A stretch of DNA of 64,000 nt from Novosphingobium album (ex Hu et al. 2023) (lineage in GTDB: Bacteria; Pseudomonadota; Alphaproteobacteria; Sphingomonadales; Sphingomonadaceae). Made by a program: the position numbers and the translations under genes. The stretch lies in assembly GCF_022832385.1 (NCBI RefSeq), contig NZ_JALHLE010000021.1:1-64000 (forward strand), in the 5' to 3' direction. The notes under the pieces are model-generated. The model saw nothing but the letters and a program-made list of their open reading frames with translations, was not told where the DNA came from and made no database searches. Each line of letters opens with the position of its first letter. Within the stretch, counting starts at the first letter, position 1. This document shows, piece by piece, positions 29,699-37,468 of this stretch.

Positions 29699-31783
29699 TT
29701 ATGCCCCACTGTCGCCGGTCCGGACAGGACTGGCGCTTGAACTGGCCCTGAATTCGACGAGACGGATAGACCTCGCGCGAACGGGATCCATGCGCACCTT
29801 TAGGCGCGAAACGGCGCGCTTTGACCATCTCAGGCGCGTTATCCCGTTGGCCAGCGGCCTGGCCTGTGCGAGTGGATGCCAACGGTCAGCGCTCAAGCCT
29901 TCAATGGTCACCGACACAGGTGCAGAAATGCTATGGCCATCGTCGAAAAAGGCGAGCTCGGCAGTGTCAGCATCGACCGGTTTGCCGAAGTTTACCTCAA
30001 ACCATTGCGAATCGTTTGAAGGCGCGGAAGTCCAGCCGTTCGGGAGTTCGGGAAAGAACCAGAGCCTCCCGTCGATCGCATCGTGCAGCATTTCCGGGTC
30101 CGCATTGCTCGACGCGCTGGCCATGGGGAACTGGCCGCGTACGAGCTGCACTGCGTGGTTTATGGGCCGCACAATCGGTGGGTTGGGGGTCCGCACTACC
30201 GGTATCGTAAGGCGGTCGAGGTCGGCCCGCCGGGCCACTTCCTTGCCATCGATTTCGACGGATAAACCCGGCCCTCTGCCATAATGCGTTCCATCTGCAT
30301 CCCATGTCACGGCGATCTTGTGGCCGTGGTAGGGCACATCCTCGGCACGGAACCAGGCGAGGGTCTGAGGATCGCCCGCTGCAGGAAGCAGCGGATTGAC
30401 TTCCAGCACGTCGTCCGCGCGCGGACGGATGCCCACGAGGCCCGACAGGATCAGGTCGATATAACCCGAATGGAAATAGTGGTGACTGCGGTCCAGCCCG
30501 ACGATCGGTTTTCCGGTGGCCGGATCGTAGTCTTCCTCCAGATCCAGCTTGCTTCCCTGATAGTGCAGGGCGGTATATTGCCGGAGCAGGCGCATGTAGT
30601 CGCTGCGAGTGACCGGGCCGGTGTCGCCGTAGTGGTCGAGAAGGTTGGCCATGGCGGTGAGGACCTGCGTTGTCTGGTAAGGCCAGACCGGGCCGTTCCA
30701 CTGGCACTCGCGCGCTGTGCCCAGATAGCGGTACTGGCGCATGTAGTACGGATAACTCTTCTCGACGGTGCGCATCCCGGCTTTCCCGGCCAGCGATTCC
30801 GGATCGAGCAGATGCGCCCACGCCTGTGCGTACCGCGGATCGTCGGGCACGAGATCGAACATCCAGGGCAGGTATCCTGCCAGTTCGCGCGCTCGGATCG
30901 GTTCCCAGTATTTTACATGTTCGTTGGTGGTCTTGTAGCGGTCGGTAAAATGAACGAGTGCGGGGTTCCACAGGTCGGCCAGCATGCGGGTTCGCAGTTC
31001 ATCGGCACGGTCTGTGAAGAACCGCGCGAGTACCTTGTCTCCGGCCAGTTCCGCTATCTTCGCAATCGCGCGGGCATTGGCGGTCATGTAACTGTTGATC
31101 GTTGGGCGGAAGGCGTCGCCGCCACGAAATCCGTCCTCACCGCCCGAGGCATCTATTGAGGACACGGTGTATTCGGTCGCGTCGAGCAGGGGCTCTATGA
31201 AGTAGAGGCCCTTGGTGAAATCAAAATGATCGTCCCATAGTCCGTAGATGTGGCGCATCACCGCCAGATGGCGGATCACGGCGGCGCGGTCTCCATCGAC
31301 AAGGTAACGGCCCCAGACGGAATCGGCCATGTAGTCGCTAAAGTGGCGGTCGTTGCCACCCTCGTACATGAAATTGACGTAGTCGTCTGTAAAGCGGCGG
31401 TCGTTCAGCCAGCGCCCCTCGGCAATATGGAAACCGGTGGCGTCGTTGAGGCTGGCATAAGGTTGGCGCTGCCAGGCCACGTCGTCGGCAAATTCGGTGG
31501 TGATGTAGCCGAGCGCGCCGAGATCGCGCTGGTGCGCGCGGAATAGCGACCAGCGGTAGTAATAGACCGCATCGATCCGGCGATCGGCGCTTTCGAAGAA
31601 GGGAATGCGGTCGACGTACCAGGGGGCGTCATTGCCGAAATGCACGCGGGCAATCGCAGCATGGTCCAGCATCGGCCGAGCGGCCTGGGCATGGACTGGC
31701 GTCGCCGGAGCGGAAACAGAAGGGCTGGCGACCGTCGCGAGAACCGCCGCAGCGGCAAGCATTGGGCGAAATGTCGCAAGCAT
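29699..31783 (-). CDS. Exported MGH1-like (alpha/alpha)6 glycoside hydrolase with C-terminal discoidin-like domain
   Basis: A 694-residue protein with a signal peptide (about 1-25) and start ATG 31783 behind GGGAGAAGGG. Residues 60-500 match the helical barrel of the MGH1/GH63-like superfamily: WYVDRIPFFESADRRIDAVY, FRPTINSYMTANARAIAKIA, and the characteristic WNGPVWPYQTTQVLTAM segment. The last 130 residues (SNADPEMLHDAIDG ... WFEVNFGKPVDADTAEL) resemble an F5/8 type C (discoidin) carbohydrate-binding domain. Its place beside the receptor and two arabinosidases suggests that it acts on arabinose-containing polysaccharide, but the exact bond is not predictable. It follows the receptor gene on the same strand after two hairpins. 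Confidence 0.75.
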   Translation of the reverse strand: MLATFRPMLAAAAVLATVASPSVSAPATPVHAQAARPMLDHAAIARVHFGNDAPWYVDRIPFFESADRRIDAVYYYRWSLFRAHQRDLGALGYITTEFADDVAWQRQPYASLNDATGFHIAEGRWLNDRRFTDDYVNFMYEGGNDRHFSDYMADSVWGRYLVDGDRAAVIRHLAVMRHIYGLWDDHFDFTKGLYFIEPLLDATEYTVSSIDASGGEDGFRGGDAFRPTINSYMTANARAIAKIAELAGDKVLARFFTDRADELRTRMLADLWNPALVHFTDRYKTTNEHVKYWEPIRARELAGYLPWMFDLVPDDPRYAQAWAHLLDPESLAGKAGMRTVEKSYPYYMRQYRYLGTARECQWNGPVWPYQTTQVLTAMANLLDHYGDTGPVTRSDYMRLLRQYTALHYQGSKLDLEEDYDPATGKPIVGLDRSHHYFHSGYIDLILSGLVGIRPRADDVLEVNPLLPAAGDPQTLAWFRAEDVPYHGHKIAVTWDADGTHYGRGPGLSVEIDGKEVARRADLDRLTIPVVRTPNPPIVRPINHAVQLVRGQFPMASASSNADPEMLHDAIDGRLWFFPELPNGWTSAPSNDSQWFEVNFGKPVDADTAELAFFDDGHSISAPVSVTIEGLSADRWHPLAQARPLANGITRLRWSKRAVSRLKVRMDPVRARSIRLVEFRASSSASPVRTGDSGA

Positions 31784-31822
31784 TGATGCCCTTCTCCCGA
31801 TTATCCTTGCGGAAGAAATGGA

Positions 31823-31878
31823 AAAGCGGCCGCTTCCCGGGGAGTGTTGGGAGAGGAGCCCGGGAAGCAGCCGCTTTA
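31823..31878 (-). other. Hairpin in the receptor-hydrolase spacer
   Basis: An inverted repeat with arms AAAGCGGC-GCTTCCCGG and CCGGGAAGC-GCCGCTTT lies between the TonB-dependent receptor and the hydrolase. A short A-rich flank on the left could act as a weak T run on the minus strand, so partial termination after the receptor gene is possible. Confidence 0.55.
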
Positions 31879-31880
31879 GG

Positions 31881-31919
31881 CCGGCCGGAACGCGCGAATG
31901 GCAGTGGCGTTCCGGCCGG
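31881..31919 (-). other. Second hairpin in the receptor-hydrolase spacer
   Basis: A perfect 13-bp stem (CCGGCCGGAACGC with GCGTTCCGGCCGG) and a 13-base loop, directly after the receptor stop at 31928. No T run follows on the minus strand; it may protect the 3' end of the receptor mRNA. Confidence 0.6.
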
Positions 31920-31927
31920 TCATGCCG

Positions 31928-34699
31928 TCAGTCGAAGGTGAAGCGTGCGCCTACGGCAAAGGTGCGGGCCAGCTGTAGCGTGCCGAGGTTGAACTGCTGC
32001 GCATTACCCACGTCGCCGAACTTGTAGTAGTTCTGCTGCTTCGACTTGGTCAGGTTGGTTGCATCGAAGGTCAGGCCGATGCGGTCGGTCACGTTCCAGG
32101 TGAGCTGGACGTCGAGGCTTTCCTCCGGCTTGAACCACACGCCGATCGGGTTGGCGAACAGGCGTGCTTCGTTGTTGTGCAGGAACCCCTGACGCCAGAC
32201 GTAGGAAACGCGGGCGTTGAACGGGCCCCGATCATAGGCCAGCGTCGCGTTATACGAGAACTTCGAGACGTTGAAGAACTGCGACGTGGTCTCGCCGGTG
32301 ATGTTGCCGGCAGAGTCCGTCATCGGGATGTTCTGCTTCGAGTCCAGCACGGTCAGGCTGCCCTGGAAGCCAAGGCCGTTCAGGATGCTGGGCAGGTAGT
32401 TCGGGAAGTAGGTCATCCCGACTTCCACGCCCTTGAGCACGCCGTTCGATGCGTTCACCGGACGGGTGATGGCGAAGTAGTCCGTCGCACCGGCGACGAT
32501 ACCGTTGTTCGGGATGTATTCCATCACGGTCAGCGGCACCACTAGCCCCTGGATCTCGCGCCGGAAGCCAGTCACGTAGATCGCGCTGTTGCGTTCGAAG
32601 TACCACTCGAGTGCGAGGTCGTAGTTCTTCGAGTGCGTCGGCTTCAGGTCGGCGGTGCCTGCCGAACCGCTGCCGTAGCCGACATTGGTAAGATCGCCCG
32701 TGAGCGAATAGTTCGGGTTGATGTCGCCGAAGTTCGGGCGACGCAGCGTTTCACCGTAATTGAAGCGCAGGCGCAGGTTTGGCGTGATCTCGTACTTCGC
32801 CGTGAAGCTCGGCAGGAACTTCTCCGACTGGCTACCCGAACGTGTCTGGGCGCCGGCGTTGTAGCGGTCGAAGAAGTTCGAATCCGTAGTCACCGCGACG
32901 TAGCGCACACCGCCTTCGAGCTGCAGCGGGCGGCCGAAGATCGACACTTCCGCATCGGCCATGACATAGGCGGTCATCGTCACTTCGTCGATGTCGAACG
33001 TCTTGGCCAGCGACAGGGCGTCCGAGGTGGGCAGGCCGTAAAGCCCGCGCACGTAGTCGGCGTTGCCGGCAAGCCAGCTGCCGCTAGGGAGAACCCAGCT
33101 GCGCGGCACGTCGGCAATGCCCTTCATGAAGCCGGAGTTGGTGAACAGCGCTTCTTCAGGCAGGGTCGAAAGCGAGGCGCCGAGATAGCCATCCTGGGAG
33201 CGGACATAGCTCGAAGCCTTGCGGTCGTCGTAGCGCAAGCCCGCCTTGACGCGGCGGATGAAGCCTTCGTCCCAGGTGTAATAACCATCGAGCGTGGCCG
33301 TGATGGCGCTGCCCTTGTTCTTGTTGGCGTTGTCGTAGAACTGGGCGATGTTCCAGACGCTCGGATCGGCGAGCAGGGAGTCGTCGGCAAAGTGGTACGA
33401 CGGGATGCCGCCGCCGGCGTTGAAATCGGCAGTGATCTGACTGGCCACGCGATCGGTGCGCATGGCGAGGAACGAGGTCTTGTTGGTGCTGGTCTGGTAC
33501 GCGACGTCACCGACGATCTTGCCGCGGTCGCCAAGATCCCACTGCCCGTTCAGGGCGTAGACGTAGCTGTCGGTGCGGTTGGTGGCATAGTCACCGCTGT
33601 TGAAGCCGTAGACGTCGTCAACCGTGCGTGACTTGACGATGTTCGTGCCGTCGTAGAGCTCGACCGGTCCCGGATTGCCCCACCAGTCAACGAAGCTGAA
33701 TTGCAGCGAGTTGAATGTGTGGCCTCGGAAGCCTGCATAGAACACTTCGGCGGTGTAGACCGAGCTGGAGTTCGGAGCCCACTGCAGCGCGATGTTGGCC
33801 GACGGGCGCTCACGCTCGCCGTAGAGGTCGGACGAGAAGACCGCGTCGCGCGACAGGTAGTATGGGACGTCCACGCCGTTGTAGTTGATCGTCGATCCCG
33901 GCTCGGTCGGCAGGCCGTAATCGAGGCCAGGCTGCCAGCCTGAGAACATGCGCTCGAGCGGGCCGAGGCCCGAACCGGCCGGCGGGTTTTCGGTCGCGAA
34001 GGGAACGAACGCGCCGGCCGTGGTCGACATGTTGCGGTATTTGGTCTTGCTCCAGCTGACGTTGGCGAGGAGGCCGATGTCACCGATGCCAGTTTCCCAG
34101 CGGTCGCTGACCAGCAGGGCGACGTTCGGGTTATAGGTGTCAGCCTGTTCGTTGTAGATGCCACGTGCAAGGCCCGAGATGGCAAAACCGTCGAAGTCGA
34201 ACGGGCGGCGGGTCTTGACGTCGATCTGGCCGGCAAGACCGGTCTCGATCTGGTCTGCCGCGCGCGTCTTGTAGATGTCGATCTGCTTGACGAGGTTGGC
34301 GGAGATGTCCTGCAATGCAAACGACTGGTTAGCCGCAGTGAAGACGTTGCGACCATTGAGCGTGGTCAGCGGATCGGCAAGGCCGCGGATGGTGATGGTC
34401 GCCGCTTCGCCGCCGGCGCGGTCGGTGACCTGCACGCCCGTCACGCGCTGGAGTGCTTCGACGACGTTGTTGTCCGGCAATTTGCCCACGTCCTCGGCGA
34501 CGATCGAGTCGACGATCTGGGTCGATTCCTTGCGCACGTTCAGGGCACCGATGATCGACGCCTTGACGCCGGTGACGATGATCTCTTGCGCGTCGGTGTC
34601 GGAAACCCCGCTGTTGGCAGCGTCCTGCCCATGGGCAGCGCCCGCCAGGGTGAGTGCAAGAACGGACGTTGTGCAGAATGTGATTGGCTTGAATGCCAT
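31928..34699 (-). CDS. TonB-dependent outer-membrane receptor (arabinan/arabinose locus)
   Basis: A 923-residue protein with a signal peptide (about 1-24), then a TonB-box region (QEIIVTGVKAS) and a plug domain (VVEALQRVTGVQVTDRAGGE, ITIRGL). A long beta-barrel follows and ends in the short aromatic pattern RFTFD. The start ATG 34699 is preceded by GGGAGGG. Sphingomonads use such receptors to import oligosaccharides, and location between two glycoside hydrolase genes suggests arabino-oligosaccharide uptake. Two copies of the locus motif (34758-34776 and 34857-34876) lie in its promoter region, so it is probably under the GntR/FCD regulator encoded at 42676. Substrate is inferred from context only. 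Confidence 0.92.
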   Translation of the reverse strand: MAFKPITFCTTSVLALTLAGAAHGQDAANSGVSDTDAQEIIVTGVKASIIGALNVRKESTQIVDSIVAEDVGKLPDNNVVEALQRVTGVQVTDRAGGEAATITIRGLADPLTTLNGRNVFTAANQSFALQDISANLVKQIDIYKTRAADQIETGLAGQIDVKTRRPFDFDGFAISGLARGIYNEQADTYNPNVALLVSDRWETGIGDIGLLANVSWSKTKYRNMSTTAGAFVPFATENPPAGSGLGPLERMFSGWQPGLDYGLPTEPGSTINYNGVDVPYYLSRDAVFSSDLYGERERPSANIALQWAPNSSSVYTAEVFYAGFRGHTFNSLQFSFVDWWGNPGPVELYDGTNIVKSRTVDDVYGFNSGDYATNRTDSYVYALNGQWDLGDRGKIVGDVAYQTSTNKTSFLAMRTDRVASQITADFNAGGGIPSYHFADDSLLADPSVWNIAQFYDNANKNKGSAITATLDGYYTWDEGFIRRVKAGLRYDDRKASSYVRSQDGYLGASLSTLPEEALFTNSGFMKGIADVPRSWVLPSGSWLAGNADYVRGLYGLPTSDALSLAKTFDIDEVTMTAYVMADAEVSIFGRPLQLEGGVRYVAVTTDSNFFDRYNAGAQTRSGSQSEKFLPSFTAKYEITPNLRLRFNYGETLRRPNFGDINPNYSLTGDLTNVGYGSGSAGTADLKPTHSKNYDLALEWYFERNSAIYVTGFRREIQGLVVPLTVMEYIPNNGIVAGATDYFAITRPVNASNGVLKGVEVGMTYFPNYLPSILNGLGFQGSLTVLDSKQNIPMTDSAGNITGETTSQFFNVSKFSYNATLAYDRGPFNARVSYVWRQGFLHNNEARLFANPIGVWFKPEESLDVQLTWNVTDRIGLTFDATNLTKSKQQNYYKFGDVGNAQQFNLGTLQLARTFAVGARFTFD

Positions 34700-34757
34700 G
34701 ATCTACCCTCCCAATGAGGCTGGCCGGTACCATGCCTCTTCAAACCTTGGCGCCCTG

Positions 34758-34776
34758 TTATTTGTCGGAGTTATTT
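34758..34776 (+). promoter_or_regulatory. Candidate GntR operator, site A (receptor promoter)
   Basis: TTATTTGTCGGAGTTATTT, an AT-rich element with core GTC-G-GAG, lies 60 bp upstream of the receptor start. The same pattern occurs at 34857, 42594 and 44928. FadR-subfamily GntR proteins commonly bind imperfect palindromes of the type GTCxGAC. Confidence 0.6.
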
Positions 34777-34786
34777 AGCGCAAGGA

Positions 34787-34851
34787 AAAAACGCACTTCA
34801 GACAAGAAACCTTTCGTTGGTGTGTCGTTCTCGCCGCAGAAGTGCGTTTTT
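34787..34851. terminator. Long-loop inverted repeat between operator sites A and B
   Basis: AAAAACGCACTTC (34787-34799) is the exact complement of GAAGTGCGTTTTT (34839-34851), with a 39-base loop. With A and T runs at either end it could terminate the GH43 gene transcript (stop at 34880). The large loop is unusual. Confidence 0.55.
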
Positions 34852-34856
34852 GGGCA

Positions 34857-34876
34857 TTTTTTGTCCGAGTTGTTTG
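34857..34876 (+). promoter_or_regulatory. Candidate GntR operator, site B
   Basis: TTTTTTGTCCGAGTTGTTTG is a close relative of site A (TTTGTCSGAGTTRTTT), centred about 99 bp further upstream of the receptor gene and in the same orientation. Confidence 0.45.
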
Positions 34877-34879
34877 CAA

Positions 34880-36313
34880 TCAGGAAGCGCGCCAAAGGGT
34901 GGCGGAATTGCTGGCAGGAGCGAGTTTGAGACCATCGCCGCCCGGAGCGATGGCCCTGCCCGGAAAGGCCGCCGATTCGAACCGGACGCTGTCCTTTGTC
35001 CGACCTGGGATTCGCCTGAACAGGCTTGCCGTAGCGGTGCCGTTTGTCGGGACTAAAGAGACGGTGCCGTCAGGCGCTGCATTCAGACATTGGTCGCGCA
35101 ACAGGATCGGGGAGAGGCGTAGTGTGCCGCCTTCCGCGGGAAGCATGCGGAACTGTGTCTGCGGCAACGGGGCAGCGCCGGCGAAGAGGCGCGTGCCGTC
35201 ATGAGCTAGCCAGGTATTGGGGGTCGTTGCGGCTTCGAAGCGATCGGGCAGGGGGCCATTGCCGACTGGAACGCCGAAATCGGGATTGCCGTCGGCATCG
35301 AAATAGAGCCGCTGCACGCGGGTGTGGCGGTCCGGGTTGAACAGTGGATCGCCCTCGATCTGCGCGTAGTCGCGACCGTGATAGACCAGTATATCCCGGC
35401 CTTCCTCATCCACCGTGAAGCTGTTGTGGCCGGGGCCGTAAACCGACGTCGCCTCGCAGGTAGTGAACACCGGCCTGGGGGATTTGGTCCAATTGCGCAG
35501 GTCCATGATGTCTGCATCCGCATCGGCGGTCAGCAGGCCGAGGCAATAGCGGGCATCGGTCGCGCTGGCCGAGTAGCTGATGAACAGCTTCCCGTTCTTT
35601 TCCAGCACGGCGGGGGCCTCGTTGACCTTGAAGCCGAGGATTTCCCAATCGAGCGTCGGCACAGTAAGGCGCGCAGGCTTGGCCGCGAGCGTGAGTGCGG
35701 ACGCCATGGGGGCGATATAGAGGTTCGAATTGGTCTCGATCCCCGGTTCACGTTGGGCCCAGGCGAAATAGCGGGTGCCCCGGTGCATGAACATGGTGGA
35801 ATCGAGGTTGAAGCTGTCCCACGGTGCCTGGAACTGACCAAGTACCGACCAGTTGCCGCGCATCGGATCCGACCCATCGCAGACGACCGCGTAAGTGCGG
35901 ATGCGGAACACGTCCTCGCCGCCGCCGCTGGGGCCCGCCGCGAAGTACATCACCCAGCGCCCGTCGACGAGATGCAGTTCCGGGGCCCAGATGAATCCGG
36001 ACATCGGCCCGCTGGCCTCGTGGCGCCACAGGACGCGCTCCTCGGCATCGGTAAGCCCGGCCAGCGTACGCGAGCGCCGCAGGACCAGCCGGTCGTATTC
36101 CGGCACCGATCCGGTCATGTAGTAATAGCCGTCATCGTGGCGGAAGATCTGCGCGTCGGCTCGCTGCTTCACCAGCGGGTTGACGATGCCCGAAGCGGAA
36201 GGCGCGCCGGTCGCGGGCGTGCTTGCCATCATGGTCTTGCCGGCCTGCGTGCAGGCGATCGGCATCATGGCCGCACCGGCAGCGAAAGCGCGTCGCGATA
36301 GGTTGAATTGCAT
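34880..36313 (-). CDS. Exported GH43 glycosidase with AbfB-like C-terminal domain
   Basis: A 477-residue protein from ATG 36313, preceded by GGAGAGGA. The N-terminus has a twin-arginine motif (NLSRRAFAAGAA) and a lipobox-like end (PIAC), so it is probably a Tat-exported lipoprotein. The five-bladed GH43 catalytic part shows RADAQIFRHDDGYYYMTG (catalytic base region), FIWAPELHLVDGRW and VNEAPAVLEKNGK (general-acid glutamate). The last 120 residues look like the AbfB/CBM42 beta-trefoil arabinose-binding domain. Alpha-L-arabinofuranosidase activity is therefore likely. A terminator separates it from the GH43 gene upstream, so it probably has its own promoter or depends on read-through. Confidence 0.83.
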   Translation of the reverse strand: MQFNLSRRAFAAGAAMMPIACTQAGKTMMASTPATGAPSASGIVNPLVKQRADAQIFRHDDGYYYMTGSVPEYDRLVLRRSRTLAGLTDAEERVLWRHEASGPMSGFIWAPELHLVDGRWVMYFAAGPSGGGEDVFRIRTYAVVCDGSDPMRGNWSVLGQFQAPWDSFNLDSTMFMHRGTRYFAWAQREPGIETNSNLYIAPMASALTLAAKPARLTVPTLDWEILGFKVNEAPAVLEKNGKLFISYSASATDARYCLGLLTADADADIMDLRNWTKSPRPVFTTCEATSVYGPGHNSFTVDEEGRDILVYHGRDYAQIEGDPLFNPDRHTRVQRLYFDADGNPDFGVPVGNGPLPDRFEAATTPNTWLAHDGTRLFAGAAPLPQTQFRMLPAEGGTLRLSPILLRDQCLNAAPDGTVSLVPTNGTATASLFRRIPGRTKDSVRFESAAFPGRAIAPGGDGLKLAPASNSATLWRAS

Positions 36314-36350
36314 GTCGTCCTCTCCGGGTGGGCCGTTCGAACCGGCCTTC

Positions 36351-36387
36351 AAAAAAGGACACCCCGGCCCGGGGGAGCCGGGGTGTC
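36351..36387 (-). terminator. Intrinsic terminator between the two GH43 genes
   Basis: The stem GACACCCCGGC (36358-36368) pairs with GCCGGGGTGTC (36377-36387), with six A at 36351-36356 reading as T on the minus strand. It closes the transcript that begins at the semialdehyde dehydrogenase gene. Confidence 0.9.
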
Positions 36388-36397
36388 AGCAGGTGGA

Positions 36398-37468
36398 TCA
36401 GTATTCGGCGACCGGCCAGCCGTCCGCGCCCCAGCGGACGGGTGCGATGCGCAATGTCGGCTTGCCCTCAGCCTGTTTGTCGTAGGCGTGGTAGGCGACA
36501 TAGGTCGTCCCGTCGGTATCGGTGAAGACCCCTGCATGGCCGGGGCCGCGGAAACGTTGCTGTTCCTGCAGGTCGGCCCGCAGGAAGATCGTGCCGCCGC
36601 CCATCATGGCCTCGCTGCCGTCTTTGCCGAGATAAGGGCCGGTGATCTTCCGCGAGCGCGAGACGACGGTGAAGTAGGTGCTGTTCACGCCCTTGCAGCA
36701 ATAGTCGAAGGAGGTGAGCAGGTAGTACCAGCCATCGTGCTGGAAAATAAACGGGGCCTCGATAGGATCGGGCGCACCGGCCGGGACAAGGCGGCGGGCG
36801 ATGGAATAAGGCTCGGTGCCGGGCCTTGGCTTGCCGGTGGCCGTGTCGAGCGGGAACAGCTTGATGCCGGTCCAGAAGCTGCCGAGCGCCAGCCACTGCC
36901 GTCCTTCTGCATCGGCAATGAAGTTCGGGTCGATGGCGTTGAAGTCATCGTCGCGCGTGGACATGACGACGAGGCCCTGATCCTTCCAGCGGTAGTTCTT
37001 CGCCTTGGGATCGAGTGTCGCATTGGTGGCAAGGCCGATCGCCGACCGGTTCGAGCCGAAGGTGGAGACCGAGTAGTAGAGCCGGTATTCGCCGTTCACA
37101 TAGGAGATGTCCGGCGCCCAGATGCCTTCGGTGCCGGGAATGGCCTTTTTCGCCCATTCGGGGATCTCGGCGAAGACCGAACCGGCGTCAGTCCAGTGCT
37201 GCAGATCCTTCGAGGTCTTGATGCCGATGTAGCGCCCGACGGTGCTGAACACGTAATAGGTATCTCCCTCGCGGGCGATGACCGGGTCATGCACCGTAAG
37301 GTCGCCCGAAAGCCGGGAATTGAGCGTGCCGGTTTGCGCCGTTTCGGCTTGCGTGGAGGCCGCTGCGGCAGGGGGGAGAGCAGCGGCTGCCAGCAAGACG
37401 CCGAGCCACAGGGAGCGGCCCGGCAGTACCGGCCACTCCCTTCTTACCTGGACGATGTCCCCGCTCAT
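36398..37468 (-). CDS. Exported GH43 arabinanase (endo-1,5-alpha-L-arabinosidase type)
   Basis: A 356-residue protein. A hydrophobic N-terminal segment (about 17-37) is a signal peptide with an unusually long n-region. The catalytic motifs of GH43 arabinanases are visible: VHDPVIAREGDTYYVF (base), GTEGIWAPDISYVNGEY, NAIDPNFI (pKa modulator), DPIEAPFIFQHDGWYYL (acid) and RGPGHAG with the metal-binding histidine. It would cut internal alpha-1,5 bonds of arabinan in the periplasm or outside the cell. The start overlaps the GH51 stop (ATGA). It is the last gene of the five-gene transcript starting at 42581. Confidence 0.88.
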   Translation of the reverse strand: MSGDIVQVRREWPVLPGRSLWLGVLLAAAALPPAAAASTQAETAQTGTLNSRLSGDLTVHDPVIAREGDTYYVFSTVGRYIGIKTSKDLQHWTDAGSVFAEIPEWAKKAIPGTEGIWAPDISYVNGEYRLYYSVSTFGSNRSAIGLATNATLDPKAKNYRWKDQGLVVMSTRDDDFNAIDPNFIADAEGRQWLALGSFWTGIKLFPLDTATGKPRPGTEPYSIARRLVPAGAPDPIEAPFIFQHDGWYYLLTSFDYCCKGVNSTYFTVVSRSRKITGPYLGKDGSEAMMGGGTIFLRADLQEQQRFRGPGHAGVFTDTDGTTYVAYHAYDKQAEGKPTLRIAPVRWGADGWPVAEY

